Shown one piece after another: positions 24,402 through 33,837 of a stretch of 52,874 nucleotides of DNA (its first letter is position 1; each line of letters begins with the position of its first letter). Origin of the DNA: Streptomyces sp. T39 (GTDB taxonomy: Bacteria > Actinomycetota > Actinomycetes > Streptomycetales > Streptomycetaceae); NCBI RefSeq assembly GCF_008042045.1, contig NZ_RDBP01000012.1, positions 618,586 through 671,459 of the forward strand, written 5' to 3'. The notes below the pieces were generated by a model that worked only from the letters and a program-made list of their open reading frames with translations, had not been told where the DNA came from and ran no database searches. The position numbers and the translations under genes were made by a program.

Positions 24402-25556
24402 CTACGGGGCACCCTTGAGGCCACCCAATACCGTCCGGGCCCGCTTCTCCGCGCTCTCGGCCGCCACCAGGTCGGGCGTGATGCCCCGCCCGTCGACGCT
24501 GTGACCGGCCGGGGTGCGGTAGTGGCCCACGGTCAGCTCGGCGACCGAACCGTCGGGGAGCCGGCTGGGCATCTGCACGGAGCCCTTGCCGAAGGTCCGC
24601 GACCCGACCGTGACCGCCCGTCCGCGGTCCTTGAGCGCCCCGGTCAGCAGTTCGGCGGCGCTCATGGTGCCGCCGTCCACCAGGGCGACGAGCGGCCGTG
24701 CCGTGTCCCCGCCGGCCTCGGCGTAGAGGGCCTGCTGGTCGCCGCGGACGTCGTAGGTGGCGACCAGGCCGCCGTCGAGGAAGGCGGAGGCCGCGGTGAC
24801 GGCCTCGGCCACCAGCCCGCCCGCGTTCCCCCGCAGGTCCAGCAGGACGCCGGCGCCCTTCGGGGCGCCGCGCACCGCTTCCCGCACCCGTGCGCCGGTG
24901 CCCTTGGTGAACGCGTCGACCTTGATCACCACGGCGTCGTCGAGCCGGCGCACCGTGACGGACTGCGTCGTCAGCCGGGCGCGCACGAGGTCGGCGGTCC
25001 GCTGCCGGCCGTCCCGCTCCAGGCCGACGGTCACCCGCGAGCCCACGTCGCCGCGCAGCAGCCCCACCACCTCGGTCACCGGGCGACGGACGACCTCCTG
25101 CCCGTCGACGGTGCGCAGGCGGTCGCCCGGCCGGATCCCGGCCCGGTCGGCGGGGCCGCCGGGCTGCACGCGGGAGACCTCCACGCCGCCGTCGCGGGTG
25201 CGGCGGGCGCCGAGGCCGACACCGGTGTACTCGCCGTCGAGGGCGTTCTCGAACTCCTCGTACTCCTTGCTGTCGTACACCGCCGACCAGCGGTCCCCGC
25301 TGCGGCTGACGAACTGCTCGGCCGCCTCGGTGCCGGACTTGCCGTCCGCCATCGCGTCGGCCGCGGCGCGGGCGACGTCCTCGCGGTCCACGGACGCGGC
25401 GGCGGAGCGTACGGCGGGGGCCTCGTCGGGCCGGTCCTCGGCCCGGGGCAGACCGCCGGTGGCGGCCGCCGTGGCGAGCACGGTCGCGAAGACCAACGTC
25501 AGGGCCGCCCCGCGGCGGGTGCCGTGGGGCAGGGGACTGAGATCGGGGCCCGACAT
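24402..25556 (-). CDS. S41-family C-terminal processing protease with PDZ domain
   Basis: 384 aa. A membrane or signal segment lies at residues 17-36, then a helical region, a PDZ domain (about 110-185, VQPGGPADRAGIRPGDRLRTVDG) and the tail-specific protease domain with the Ser-Lys dyad: S299 in DGGTMSAAELLTG and K324 in SRTFGKGSVQ. Such proteases act outside the membrane and trim C-termini of exported proteins. ATG 25556 gives the membrane anchor directly. It sits between ftsX and smpB on one strand, so a role in envelope growth is plausible, though not demonstrated. Confidence 0.93.
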   Translation of the reverse strand: MSGPDLSPLPHGTRRGAALTLVFATVLATAAATGGLPRAEDRPDEAPAVRSAAASVDREDVARAAADAMADGKSGTEAAEQFVSRSGDRWSAVYDSKEYEEFENALDGEYTGVGLGARRTRDGGVEVSRVQPGGPADRAGIRPGDRLRTVDGQEVVRRPVTEVVGLLRGDVGSRVTVGLERDGRQRTADLVRARLTTQSVTVRRLDDAVVIKVDAFTKGTGARVREAVRGAPKGAGVLLDLRGNAGGLVAEAVTAASAFLDGGLVATYDVRGDQQALYAEAGGDTARPLVALVDGGTMSAAELLTGALKDRGRAVTVGSRTFGKGSVQMPSRLPDGSVAELTVGHYRTPAGHSVDGRGITPDLVAAESAEKRARTVLGGLKGAP

Positions 25557-25623
25557 GGCGACGAGTCTAGGACAAGCGAAGGGCGCCGTACGGATGTTGA
25601 CCGCACGACGCCCGGGGCGCTTG

Positions 25624-26541
25624 TCACACCTTGAGGTACTTGCGCAAAGCGACGAAAGCCGCAACGGCGGGCATCAGCAGGCCGATTGCCAGGATCAGGG
25701 GCAGCTTGGTGAGCACCGCGTCCCAGCCGATGAAGTTGACGAGCTGCATCTTGTCGGCGAGCGCCAGACCGTTGTCGATCAGGAAGTACCGGCCGACGAG
25801 CAGCATCAGGCAGGCCACGGCGCCGCCGAGCGCGCCCGCCACCGCCGCCTCCATGATGAACGGCGTCTGGATGTAGAAGCTCGACGCTCCCACCAGCCGC
25901 ATGATGCCGGTCTCCCGCCGCCGGCTGAACGCCGATACGCGCACGGTGTTGACGATCAGCATCATCGCGATCACCAGCATCAGACCCATCACGCACAGCG
26001 CGGCGATCCGCATGCCGTTCATCAGGTCGAAGAGGTTCTGGAGGATGTTGCGCTGGTCCTGGACGGACTGCACACCGTCACGGCCGGCGAACGCGGTCGC
26101 CACCACCTCGTACTTCTCCGGGTCGTGCAGCTTGACCCGGAACGACTCCTGCATCTGGTCCGGCGTGATCGTGGACGCGATGGGGGTGTCGCCGTACTGC
26201 TCCTTGTAGTGCTTGTACGCCTGCTCCGCCGTCTCGTGCTGGACGGTGTCGACGACGTCCAGCTTCTTCAGATCGGCCTGGATCTGCTCCTTCTGCGCCG
26301 ACGTGACGGCCCCCTTGGCGCACTGGGGCGAGGTGGCCGCGTCGTTCTTGTTGCACAGGAAGATGGAGACGTTGACCTTGTCGTACCAGAAGTCCTTCAT
26401 GGTGTCGACCTGCTGCCGCATCAGCAGCGCGCCGCCGAAGAGGGCGAGCGAGAGGGCGACGGAGACGACGACGGCGAAGGTCATCGTGAGGTTGCGACGA
26501 AGACCGACACCGATCTCCGACATGACGAACTGGGCGCGCAT
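25624..26541 (-). CDS. ftsX: Cell division protein FtsX
   Basis: 305 aa, four membrane segments: one near the N-terminus (LTMTFAVVVSVALSLALFGGAL), then a large outer domain (about 50-180), then three at the C-terminus. The outer domain normally activates a peptidoglycan hydrolase when FtsE binds ATP. Starts 32 bp after ftsE, forming the standard ftsEX pair. ATG 26541 begins the typical MRAQFVMSEIGVGLRRN. Confidence 0.96.
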   Translation of the reverse strand: MRAQFVMSEIGVGLRRNLTMTFAVVVSVALSLALFGGALLMRQQVDTMKDFWYDKVNVSIFLCNKNDAATSPQCAKGAVTSAQKEQIQADLKKLDVVDTVQHETAEQAYKHYKEQYGDTPIASTITPDQMQESFRVKLHDPEKYEVVATAFAGRDGVQSVQDQRNILQNLFDLMNGMRIAALCVMGLMLVIAMMLIVNTVRVSAFSRRRETGIMRLVGASSFYIQTPFIMEAAVAGALGGAVACLMLLVGRYFLIDNGLALADKMQLVNFIGWDAVLTKLPLILAIGLLMPAVAAFVALRKYLKV

Positions 26542-26573
26542 GGCGTGCTTTCAGCCTTTCAGTCTGTCCGGGC

Positions 26574-27263
26574 TCAGTGCTGGTAGCCGTAGACGCCGCG
26601 TGCCTGGTCGCGTACGAGACGGCCCTTCTCGAGCTCGATGACGCGCTTGCGCATCTGGTCGACGATGTTCTGGTCGTGGGTCGCCATCACCACGGTCGTA
26701 CCGGTGCGGTTGATCCGGTCGAGAAGCTTCATGATGCCGACGGACGTCTGCGGGTCGAGGTTGCCCGTCGGCTCGTCCGCGATCAGCAGCATCGGGCGGT
26801 TGACGAAGGCCCGTGCGATGGCCACCCGCTGCTGCTCGCCGCCGGAGAGCTCACCGGGCATCCGGTCCTCCTTGCCGCCGAGGCCGACGAGGTCGAGGAC
26901 CTGGGGCACGGCCTTGCGGATCTCGCCGCGCGGCTTGCCGATGACCTCCTGGGCGAACGCCACGTTCTCCGCGACGGTCTTGTTGGGCAGCAGGCGGAAG
27001 TCCTGGAAGACGGTGCCCAGCTGGCGGCGCATGTGGGGCACCTTCCAGTTGGACAGGCGGGCCAGGTCCTTGCCGAGGACGTGGACCATCCCCTGGCTGG
27101 CGCGCTCCTCGCGCAGCAGCAGCCGCAGGAACGTCGACTTGCCGGAACCCGAGGACCCCACGAGGAAGACGAACTCCCCCTTCTCGATTTCGAGGGAGAC
27201 GTCGCGCAGGGCAGGTCGGTTCTGCTTGGGGTAGCTCTTGGAGACGTTGTCGAATCGGATCAC
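26574..27263 (-). CDS. ftsE: Cell division ATP-binding protein FtsE
   Basis: 229 aa, the exact family length. Walker [18 protein letters not shown], signature [14 protein letters not shown] and Walker [14 protein letters not shown] are intact; H-loop [10 protein letters not shown]. It drives FtsX to regulate cell-wall hydrolysis at division sites. I chose GTG 27263 ([14 protein letters not shown]), the family start, although its ribosome site is weak; an upstream ATG near 27302 would add 13 residues. Confidence 0.96.
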   Translation of the reverse strand: MIRFDNVSKSYPKQNRPALRDVSLEIEKGEFVFLVGSSGSGKSTFLRLLLREERASQGMVHVLGKDLARLSNWKVPHMRRQLGTVFQDFRLLPNKTVAENVAFAQEVIGKPRGEIRKAVPQVLDLVGLGGKEDRMPGELSGGEQQRVAIARAFVNRPMLLIADEPTGNLDPQTSVGIMKLLDRINRTGTTVVMATHDQNIVDQMRKRVIELEKGRLVRDQARGVYGYQH

Positions 27264-27511
27264 GGGTGCACCACGGGTAGGCCGGGAGTAGGTGAGCGTG
27301 ACCATACGCGAACCCGCACAGGCCGTGCAGTCGCGGTCCCGAGTTGCGCGTTTTGTCCGGTCACGGATCGGGCGTAATCCGACGGGGCGCGCCGAAAAGC
27401 GCCCGAGCTGGCACAGTGGTAGGGGAACAGTCGCGTTTCCCTGTGCGTTGTCGGGAGAGAACTGTGCTGACGGTCCGCGCCTGCGGCTTCGGCGCGCGGA
27501 AAGGAGAGCGC

Positions 27512-27694
27512 ATGACCTACGACCGACTGGTGTGCGCCAACTGCGCGGCACCTGTGGCCGAGGGGCGCTGCCCGGTGTGCCGGGCCAGCCGTGAGCGCCT
27601 CCAGCAGGACGGCCCCCTCGCGGGTGTGAGCCCTGCGGCCCTGCTCGCACTGCTGGTGCTGCTGGTGGCCGCGGTGGCACTGCTGGCCGTGTAG
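27512..27694 (+). CDS. Small membrane protein with a zinc ribbon
   Basis: 60 aa. Two CxxC pairs (CANC and CPVC, residues 8-22) form a probable zinc ribbon; a Leu/Ala/Val-rich membrane helix (about 41-59) ends the protein. AAGGAGAG lies 5 nt before ATG 27512. Oriented against its neighbours and divergent from ftsE, it ends at a strong hairpin. Homologues in Streptomyces are unnamed. The metal site is inferred from the Cys spacing. Confidence 0.82.
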   Translation: MTYDRLVCANCAAPVAEGRCPVCRASRERLQQDGPLAGVSPAALLALLVLLVAAVALLAV

Positions 27695-27732
27695 GACGCG
27701 GTCCCGCGCGGCGGACGCGCGGACGGACGAGG

Positions 27733-27766
27733 GAAAGGCCCGGGGTGCGGACACCCCGGGCCTTTC
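27733..27766. terminator. Bidirectional hairpin terminator
   Basis: Perfect 15-bp stem GAAAGGCCCGGGGTG with its complement and CGGA loop, between two convergent genes ending at 27694 and 27799. Confidence 0.85.
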
Positions 27767-27798
27767 GCCGTCTCACGTCATGCGACGCCGTCTGCGTC

Positions 27799-28728
27799 TC
27801 AGGCGACGGTGCGTCCGCCACCGACGAGGCGCGGCAGCATGCGGAAGCCGATGCCACCGGCGATCATGGTCGCGGCGCCCAGCAGCAGGAACGTGGTCTC
27901 GGCGGCGCCGGTCTCCGCCAGTTCCTCCTTGGCCTCGCCCTGCTCGACCGGCTGCGAGCCCGCACTGTCGGTGTCGGTGCCCGTGCCGGCGTCACCGTCG
28001 ACCACGCCACCGTTGGGGTCGGTGTCGTTGCCACCGTTCGCCCCGCCGTTGTCGTTGCCACCGTTGTCGTTGCCACCGTCAGCACCGCCGTCGGCACCGC
28101 CGTCAGCGCCACCGTCAGCGCCACCGTCAGCACCACCGTCAGCACCGCCGTCAGCACCACCATCGGCACCGCCGTCAGCACCACCATCGGCACCGCCGTC
28201 AGCACCGCCGTCAGCGCCACCATCGGCACCGCCGTCAGCACCGCCGTCAGCACCACCATCGGCACCGCCATCGGCGCCACCATCGGCACCGCCGTCAGCA
28301 CCACCATCGGCACCGCCGTCAGCACCACCATCGGCGCCACCATCGGCACCGCCGTCAGCACCACCATCGGCACCGCCGTCAGCACCACCATCGGCGCCAC
28401 CGTCAGCACCGCCGTCAGCACCACCATCGGCACCGCCGTCAGCACCACCATCGGCACCGCCGTCAGCACCACCATCGGCACCGCCGTCAGCACCACCATC
28501 GGCACCGCCGTCAGCACCACCATCGGCGCCACCGTCGACACCACCCGGGTCGCCGTGGATGCCGATACCGGCGTCGATGCCGTTCTCGTCGGCGTTGGCG
28601 GACACCTGGAGCGGGCCCACGTTGATGTCGAGCGCCTGCGCGGCACCTGCGGCGGTCAGCGACGCACCCGCGGCGATCACGGCGCCGGCGGCTATACGCG
28701 CGACGCGAATCCGCGTCTTCTTCGTCAT
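27799..28728 (-). CDS. Secreted (DGGA)n-repeat protein with LAETG sortase signal
   Basis: 309 aa. The signal peptide ([21 protein letters not shown]...AAQA) is followed by a short [18 protein letters not shown] segment, then roughly 39 tandem DGGA tetrapeptides, an Asn-rich spacer, and a C-terminal LAETG (residues 270-274), a hydrophobic helix and a basic tail. LAxTG is the form used by class E sortases in Streptomyces, so the protein should be attached to peptidoglycan. The acidic repeat may be a flexible spacer or bind cations; I cannot assign a function. It interrupts the prfB-ftsE neighbourhood seen in many actinobacteria. A terminator lies 32 bp past the stop. Confidence 0.85.
   Translation of the reverse strand: MTKKTRIRVARIAAGAVIAAGASLTAAGAAQALDINVGPLQVSANADENGIDAGIGIHGDPGGVDGGADGGADGGADGGADGGADGGADGGADGGADGGADGGADGGADGGADGGADGGADGGADGGADGGADGGADGGADGGADGGADGGADGGADGGADGGADGGADGGADGGADGGADGGADGGADGGADGGADGGADGGADGGADGGADGGADGGNDNGGNDNGGANGGNDTDPNGGVVDGDAGTGTDTDSAGSQPVEQGEAKEELAETGAAETTFLLLGAATMIAGGIGFRMLPRLVGGGRTVA
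28077..28541 (-). repeat. 12-bp coding microsatellite encoding DGGA
   Basis: About 39 units of 12 bp with synonymous variants (AGCACCACCGTC, GGCACCGCCGTC, GGCGCCACCATC on the plus strand), some arranged in higher-order 24- and 36-bp blocks. No spacers, so not CRISPR. Unit number is likely to vary between strains. Confidence 0.9.
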
Positions 28729-28946
28729 CTGGCTGCTACCCCCAGTAGCTTCTCGTCATTGGAGCAGCGTCCGGAGCAACAGCAGGCTCGGGTCCGTCGT
28801 GACTCCCCCGCTCGCACACGCCCCGGAAACACGCATGCCGCACGTCACCATTCCGAGTTTTGGCAACACCGTCAAGGTCGTTGCGGGCGCGATGCCCGAA
28901 ATGCTGTCAGTTGCCTGACCTGCGGGGATGCAACTGTGACATAAAA

Positions 28947-28977
28947 GGGAACTGCCGCCCCCTGGGCGGCAGTTCCC
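28947..28977 (-). terminator. prfB: prfB terminator
   Basis: Stem GGGAACTGCCGCC with its complement, 5-nt loop, 20 bp beyond the prfB stop. On the minus strand the hairpin is followed by TTTTAT, giving a short U-tract. Confidence 0.8.
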
Positions 28978-28996
28978 TTGTCGACAAAGCGCCGGA

Positions 28997-30103
28997 CTAC
29001 TTGTCCTGCTGCTTGCGCCAGCGAATTCCGGCTTCGAGAAAACCGTCGATCTCCCCGTCCAGCACCGACTGCGGGTTGCCCACCTCGAAGTCCGTACGCA
29101 GGTCCTTGACCATCTGGTACGGGTGCAGGACGTACGAGCGCATCTGGTTGCCCCAGGAGCTGCCGCCGTCGCCCTTGAGGGCGTCCATCCTGGCCCGCTC
29201 CTCCTGGCGCTGGCGCTCCAGCAGCTTGGCCTGGAGGACGTTCATGGCGCTGGCCTTGTTCTGGATCTGCGAGCGCTCGTTCTGGCAGGAGACGACGATG
29301 CCGGTCGGGATGTGGGTGATGCGGACCGCGGAGTCGGTCGTGTTGACACCCTGGCCACCCGGGCCGGAGGCGCGGTAGACGTCCACGCGCAGCTCGGACT
29401 CGTCGATCTCGACATGGTCGGACTGCTCGACGACCGGCAGGATCTCGACGCCGGCGAAGGAGGTCTGACGGCGGCCCTGGTTGTCGAAGGGCGAGATGCG
29501 CACCAGTCGGTGGGTGCCCTGCTCGACGGAGAGCGTGCCGTAGGCGTACGGGGCCTTCACCACGAAGGTGGTCGACTTGATGCCGGCCTCCTCCGCGTAG
29601 GACGTCTCGTAGACCTCCGTGCCGTAGCCGTGGCGCTCGGCCCAGCGCAGATACATGCGCTGGAGCTGCTCGGCGAAGTCGGCCGCGTCGACGCCGCCGG
29701 CCTCGGCGCGGATGTTGACCAGCGCCTCGCGCTCGTCGTACTCGCCGGACAGGAGGGTGCGGACCTCCATCTCGTCCAGCGCCTTGCGCACGGACTCCAG
29801 CTCGGTCTCGGCCTCGGCGCGGGCGTCCGGGTCGTCCTCGGACTCGGCGAGCTCGAAGAGCACCTCGAGGTCGTCGATCCGGCTGCGCAGGGCCTCCGTC
29901 TTGCGGACCTCCGCCTGGAGGTGCGACAGCTTGCTGGTGATCTTCTGCGCCGCCTCGGGGTCGTCCCACAGGGACGGTGCCGCCGCCTGCTCCTCGAGCA
30001 CGGCGATGTCTGCCCTCATCCTGTCGAGGTCCAGAACGGCCTCGATCGACCCCATGGTCGAGGAAAGGGACTTCAGCTCTTCGGAAACATCGACGACTGC
30101 CAC
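28997..30103 (-). CDS. prfB: Peptide chain release factor 2 (RF2)
   Basis: 368 aa. Recognises UGA and UAA stop codons; the tripeptide SPF lies in [12 protein letters not shown] and the peptidyl-tRNA hydrolysis motif GGQ in [16 protein letters not shown]. The frame is continuous, so the programmed +1 frameshift used by E. coli prfB is absent. GTG 30103 fits the family start ([16 protein letters not shown]), with a weak ribosome site. It lies 59 bp after the kinase gene on the same strand. Confidence 0.97.
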   Translation of the reverse strand: MAVVDVSEELKSLSSTMGSIEAVLDLDRMRADIAVLEEQAAAPSLWDDPEAAQKITSKLSHLQAEVRKTEALRSRIDDLEVLFELAESEDDPDARAEAETELESVRKALDEMEVRTLLSGEYDEREALVNIRAEAGGVDAADFAEQLQRMYLRWAERHGYGTEVYETSYAEEAGIKSTTFVVKAPYAYGTLSVEQGTHRLVRISPFDNQGRRQTSFAGVEILPVVEQSDHVEIDESELRVDVYRASGPGGQGVNTTDSAVRITHIPTGIVVSCQNERSQIQNKASAMNVLQAKLLERQRQEERARMDALKGDGGSSWGNQMRSYVLHPYQMVKDLRTDFEVGNPQSVLDGEIDGFLEAGIRWRKQQDK

Positions 30104-30162
30104 GGGTCCAGCGTAACGGCTGAGCGGAGGAGACCGTGCTGGCGGCCGCCCGCCCCGTCCTC

Positions 30163-31434
30163 TCAGGGCTCCGAGGGGGCGGACTGCCGCTGGCCGGGGG
30201 GCCTGCTCGCGCCGTCGTCCCCGCCGGCGACCAGCCAGCCGCCGACCCCGACGACCGCCGCCACGGCCACGGCCGCCGCACCCAGCGTGATCCGGCGCTT
30301 GCGGACCGACGCCGCCTTGTTGCGCGCGGAGCCGGGGCGCCGCTGCCCCGGGGCGCGGGGGGCGCGAGCGGTGCCGTGCGCGCCGCCCGCGAGTTCGTCG
30401 GGCGCCGGTACCCGCATCGAGGTGTGGGTGTCCCGGTTGGAGTCCGCGGATGTGGCGCCGGGTACCAGGGAGACCGCACCCTTGCGGCGGGGCCGGTCGG
30501 CCCGCTCGGGCGCAGTGTCCTCGTGGACCTCCGCCGCCGGCTCCGTGTCGGGTTCGTCGACGTCGAGCGGCGGCATGCCCCGCAGCAGCGGCAGCAGGTC
30601 GTGGAGCCGCTGCGCCAGCTCGGAGGCGCGCAGCCGGGAGGCGGGCGCCTTGGCCAGGCACTGGACGATCAGCTGCCAGAGCTCGTCGGGGATGCCGGGC
30701 AGCGGCACCACCGTCTCGGTCACGTGGCGGCGCAGCACCGCGCCGGGGTGGCCGCCGCCGAACGGGGTGAAACCGGCGAGCAGTTCGTACAGGACGGTGG
30801 CCAGCGCGTAGATGTCCACGGCGGCCCGGGGCGGCAGCCCCTCGACGATCTCGGGGGCGATGTAGTCGGGGGTGCCGATGATGCCCGAGGCGTTCGGGGC
30901 GCCCCCGCCGGCGGACCGGGTGGCCTTGGTGCGGCGCGGGGTGTCGATCAGCTTGGCGACGCCGAAGTCGGTGAGCAGCGCGGGGTGGGACCCGGCCGGG
31001 CCGAGCTGCCCCTCCATGTCGAGCAGGATGTTCTCCGGCTTGACGTCGCGGTGCACGATGCCGGCGGCGTGCGCGGCGGCCAGCCCGTCGGCGACGTCCG
31101 CGACGATCGCGACCGCGGCCTCGGGCGCGAGGCGGCGCTCGCGGTCCAGACGGGTGCGCAGGTCGGTGCCGCGCACCAGGTCCATGACGAGTGCGAGGTC
31201 GTTGCCGTCGACGACGAGGTCCCGGACGCCGACGACCCGGGGGTGGTCGAGCCCGAGCAGCGCGGTGCGCTCCTGGACGAAGCGGCCCACGAGCTCCTGG
31301 TCGCTGGCGAGGTCCTCGCGCAACAGCTTGATCGCGACGGGCCCTTCGGGGCCCTCGCCGAGCCACACCGTGCCCGCGCTGCCCCGCCCCAGGATCTGAT
31401 GCGCCGTGTACCGGCTGCCGATGTTCCGTGCCAA
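30163..31434 (-). CDS. Membrane Ser/Thr protein kinase (Hanks type), first of two
   Basis: 423 aa. The kinase domain spans about residues 8-275: glycine loop [15 protein letters not shown] lysine K36, catalytic [14 protein letters not shown] in LTDFGVAK and the APE segment YIAPEIVE. A disordered, charged linker leads to one membrane helix near the C-terminus ([24 protein letters not shown]) and a short outer tail without PASTA repeats. The start appears to be TTG 31434: GGGAG lies 5 nt upstream and no ATG or GTG is suitably placed. It follows the second kinase by 221 bp on the same strand. Confidence 0.93.
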   Translation of the reverse strand: MARNIGSRYTAHQILGRGSAGTVWLGEGPEGPVAIKLLREDLASDQELVGRFVQERTALLGLDHPRVVGVRDLVVDGNDLALVMDLVRGTDLRTRLDRERRLAPEAAVAIVADVADGLAAAHAAGIVHRDVKPENILLDMEGQLGPAGSHPALLTDFGVAKLIDTPRRTKATRSAGGGAPNASGIIGTPDYIAPEIVEGLPPRAAVDIYALATVLYELLAGFTPFGGGHPGAVLRRHVTETVVPLPGIPDELWQLIVQCLAKAPASRLRASELAQRLHDLLPLLRGMPPLDVDEPDTEPAAEVHEDTAPERADRPRRKGAVSLVPGATSADSNRDTHTSMRVPAPDELAGGAHGTARAPRAPGQRRPGSARNKAASVRKRRITLGAAAVAVAAVVGVGGWLVAGGDDGASRPPGQRQSAPSEP

Positions 31435-31616
31435 GACTGCTCCCTCAGCGGCTGGCGTTGCCCCCAAAAGTACGCGGGCATCGGGGAGGTGTGTGCCCCG
31501 GATGTCGCCGACCTTCACTTCTGCGGGATAAATCAGCCCGCGGAAGTCGACAAATGCACAGAGTCGTGTGCGGCGGGGCGCGAACGGCACCCTCGCCGCG
31601 GCGCCCCCGGGGCGCC

Positions 31617-31642
31617 CCGGACGCGGCCCGCGCCGCGTCCGG
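31617..31642 (-). terminator. Hairpin after the second kinase gene
   Basis: Perfect 11-bp stem CCGGACGCGGC with its complement and a 4-nt loop, 14 bp beyond the stop at 31656; probably a terminator or attenuator between the kinase genes. Confidence 0.6.
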
Positions 31643-31655
31643 TGGAGCGGGCCGC

Positions 31656-33317
31656 CTACTGCGGCGGTTCGGTGATCTGGTCGGCGGTGTCCTTGGCGTC
31701 GCCGATCTGGGAGATCCAGTCGGTGACCGTGGAGATGCCGTCGCCGATCGCCTGCCAGTAGCTCTTGCCCTGGGCGATCCAGTCCTGGAGCGGGGTGAGC
31801 TCCCAGATCAGCCAGCCGCCCACCACGAAGAGCACGACCATGACCAGGCAGCCCTTGAGGCAGCCGAGGCCGGGGATGCGCACCGGGTTGGCGCTGCGCC
31901 GGCGGGGCTCGCGCTGCGGGGGCTGCTGGGGCGGCGGCTGCTGCGGGGCGTACGGCTGCGGGGCCGGCGCGTAGGGCTGCGGCTGCGGTGGCGGCGGCTG
32001 CTGCCGGCGCTGGGGCGGCTGCCTGCGCTGCGGCTGCTGCGGCGCCGGCGGGTACGGCTGCTGCGGCGACGGCGGGTACGGCTGCTGCCGCTGCGGGGGC
32101 TGCTGCGGCTGCCGTTGCGGGCGGCGGCGCAGCGGGTCCTGGGCCGGGTCCAGGTACTGGACCTGGGTCTGCTCGTTGCGGTCCCGGGCGGCCCTCAGCT
32201 GCGACTGCCAGGGGTGCGGTTCCTCCGGGCCGGGGACCGGGGGCATGACGGACGTCGGGTCGGCACCGCCGCCCCGGGGGCCGGTCTGCGGCATGACGCT
32301 GGTCGCCGCGGACGGGTCGTACGCGGAGCTGCCGCCCGGTCCGGTGTTCGGCAGGACCTGGGTCGGGTCCGCGGCGCCCGGGGTGTCCGGCACGGGGGCG
32401 GGCGAGGGGTCGGGCGCGAGCAGCGCGGCGACACCGAGGGCGGCGTCGATCTGGGCGGAGTTGGCGTGGACGCCGATGCCCGCGGCGACCGTGCGCAGCC
32501 CCCTGGCCAGGTTCTCCGCACTGGGGCGCTCGCCCGGCTCCTTGCGCAGGCAGCGCTCGATGACGGTCCACAGCGGTTCGGGGACGGTGCTGGGGCGGCG
32601 CGGCTCCTCGCTCAGGTGGCGGTGGAGCACCTCCAGGGCGGTGCCGCCGGCGAACGGGGGTCTGCCGGTGACCAGCTCGTACAGCAGGATGCCCGCGCCG
32701 TAGATGTCGACCGCGGAGGTCTGCGGCCGGCCCTCGGCGGACTCCGGGGCGACGTACGCGGGGGTGCCGACGAACTCGTGGGTGCGGGTCAGGCCCGGGG
32801 AGTCCGCGAGGCGCGCGATGCCGAAGTCGGTCAGCATCGGGTGCATCTGGCCGTCGGCGTCGGTCTTCAGCAGGACGTTCGCCGGCTTGAGGTCGCGGTG
32901 GACCACGCCGTCGGAGTGGCTGGCCGCGAGCGCGTCCGCGATCTGCGCGGTCAGCAGCGAGGCGGCGACCGGCGAGAGGGGGCCGTTGTCGCGCAGGTAG
33001 TGATGGAGGTCGGGGCCGTCGACCAGGTCCATCACCAGGGCCAGCAGGTCGCCCTCGACGACGAGGTCGCGGGTGCGCACGATGTTCGGGTGGGTGAGCC
33101 GCAGCAGGACGGAGCGCTCCCGCAGGAAGCGCATCACGACGTCCGCGTCGTTCGCGAGCTCCTCCTTGAGGACCTTGATCGCGACGGTCTCGCCGGGCTG
33201 GCCGGGGACGGCCGCCTCGGCGCCCGCGGTCTCCCGCTGGCGCGCTCGCCAGACGGTGCCCGTGGCGCCGCGTCCGAGCGGCTCCTCGAGCAGGTACTTG
33301 CTGCCTACCGGCCGCAC
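31656..33317 (-). CDS. Membrane Ser/Thr protein kinase (Hanks type), second of two
   Basis: 553 aa from GTG 33317 (GGGAG 6 nt upstream). Kinase domain at about residues 6-270: LGRGATGTVWRARQRE, the VAIKVLKEEL lysine, VHRDLKPANVLL, LTDFGIARL and YVAPESAEG. A long Pro/Gln-rich juxtamembrane region contains Thr motifs such as DPTQVLP and DPTSVMP, which resemble FHA ligands (pThr-x-x-V/L/M) and are likely autophosphorylation sites (inference). One membrane helix (CLVMVVLFVVGGWLIWELTP) precedes a 50-residue helical outer segment with no PASTA repeats. Divergent from the FHA-ATPase gene, its probable partner. Confidence 0.94.
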   Translation of the reverse strand: MRPVGSKYLLEEPLGRGATGTVWRARQRETAGAEAAVPGQPGETVAIKVLKEELANDADVVMRFLRERSVLLRLTHPNIVRTRDLVVEGDLLALVMDLVDGPDLHHYLRDNGPLSPVAASLLTAQIADALAASHSDGVVHRDLKPANVLLKTDADGQMHPMLTDFGIARLADSPGLTRTHEFVGTPAYVAPESAEGRPQTSAVDIYGAGILLYELVTGRPPFAGGTALEVLHRHLSEEPRRPSTVPEPLWTVIERCLRKEPGERPSAENLARGLRTVAAGIGVHANSAQIDAALGVAALLAPDPSPAPVPDTPGAADPTQVLPNTGPGGSSAYDPSAATSVMPQTGPRGGGADPTSVMPPVPGPEEPHPWQSQLRAARDRNEQTQVQYLDPAQDPLRRRPQRQPQQPPQRQQPYPPSPQQPYPPAPQQPQRRQPPQRRQQPPPPQPQPYAPAPQPYAPQQPPPQQPPQREPRRRSANPVRIPGLGCLKGCLVMVVLFVVGGWLIWELTPLQDWIAQGKSYWQAIGDGISTVTDWISQIGDAKDTADQITEPPQ

Positions 33318-33837
33318 GTCGCGCTCCCTGCTGATAGGGGTCCTCACATGGTCCGGGCCCGCCGATGATCCTTTGATCCTGACGCCGCCCGCGTGTCCGG
33401 CCCACTGTAATGCCGTGGAACGGATCACCGGCGGCCTCGCCGCCCATCTCTTTCCTGGCGGGCGCCGCCCCAATCCGCCCGGCGGCGCACGGGTCCTCTC
33501 GAAAAGAGACGCGACGGCCGTACGGATGGTTGCCGGTCGGAAGTGCATCGAAGCTCACTTTTCGGACGGGCTCGATCAGGGGCCGGTTCCCAAGCAGGCA
33601 TTTTTGCGTCCAGAGCCGACCATTCAAGATCACTTGAGGGTAGGTCCCGGGCGTGTTGTCGGCGGCAGGTGCGAGGATGCCCTCAGCACACAGCCGCGTG
33701 GACGGTTTCCTTCGGCGCGCCTTCGGCGCGCCTTCGGCGAAGGGCCCGGATCCCCCGGCTCGTGCCGACCTGCCGGGCGGGGGCGATCGGGGCGGTCCCT
33801 GGCCGGGTGCCCCGCGCAGAAGGGATTGCTGACGGCG
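33318..33837. other. Divergent promoter region between the kinase and FHA-ATPase genes
   Basis: 520 bp without a convincing gene. It must hold promoters for both directions. A block at 33708-33740 has three copies of CTTCGGCG with GCGC between them and can form a hairpin. I could not identify a specific operator. Confidence 0.5.

Noticed and set aside
28077..28541. Regular repeats that could suggest a CRISPR array
   Set aside because: Direct tandem 12-bp units without spacers, inside a coding region.
27780..28944. Long plus-strand ORFs rich in His/Arg or Ala-Pro-Ser across the DGGA repeats
   Set aside because: Any frame of a 12-bp repeat without stops stays open; only the minus frame has a signal peptide and a sortase motif.
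28997..30103. Programmed frameshift in prfB
   Set aside because: The reading frame is continuous from GTG 30103 to the stop, with no internal TGA.
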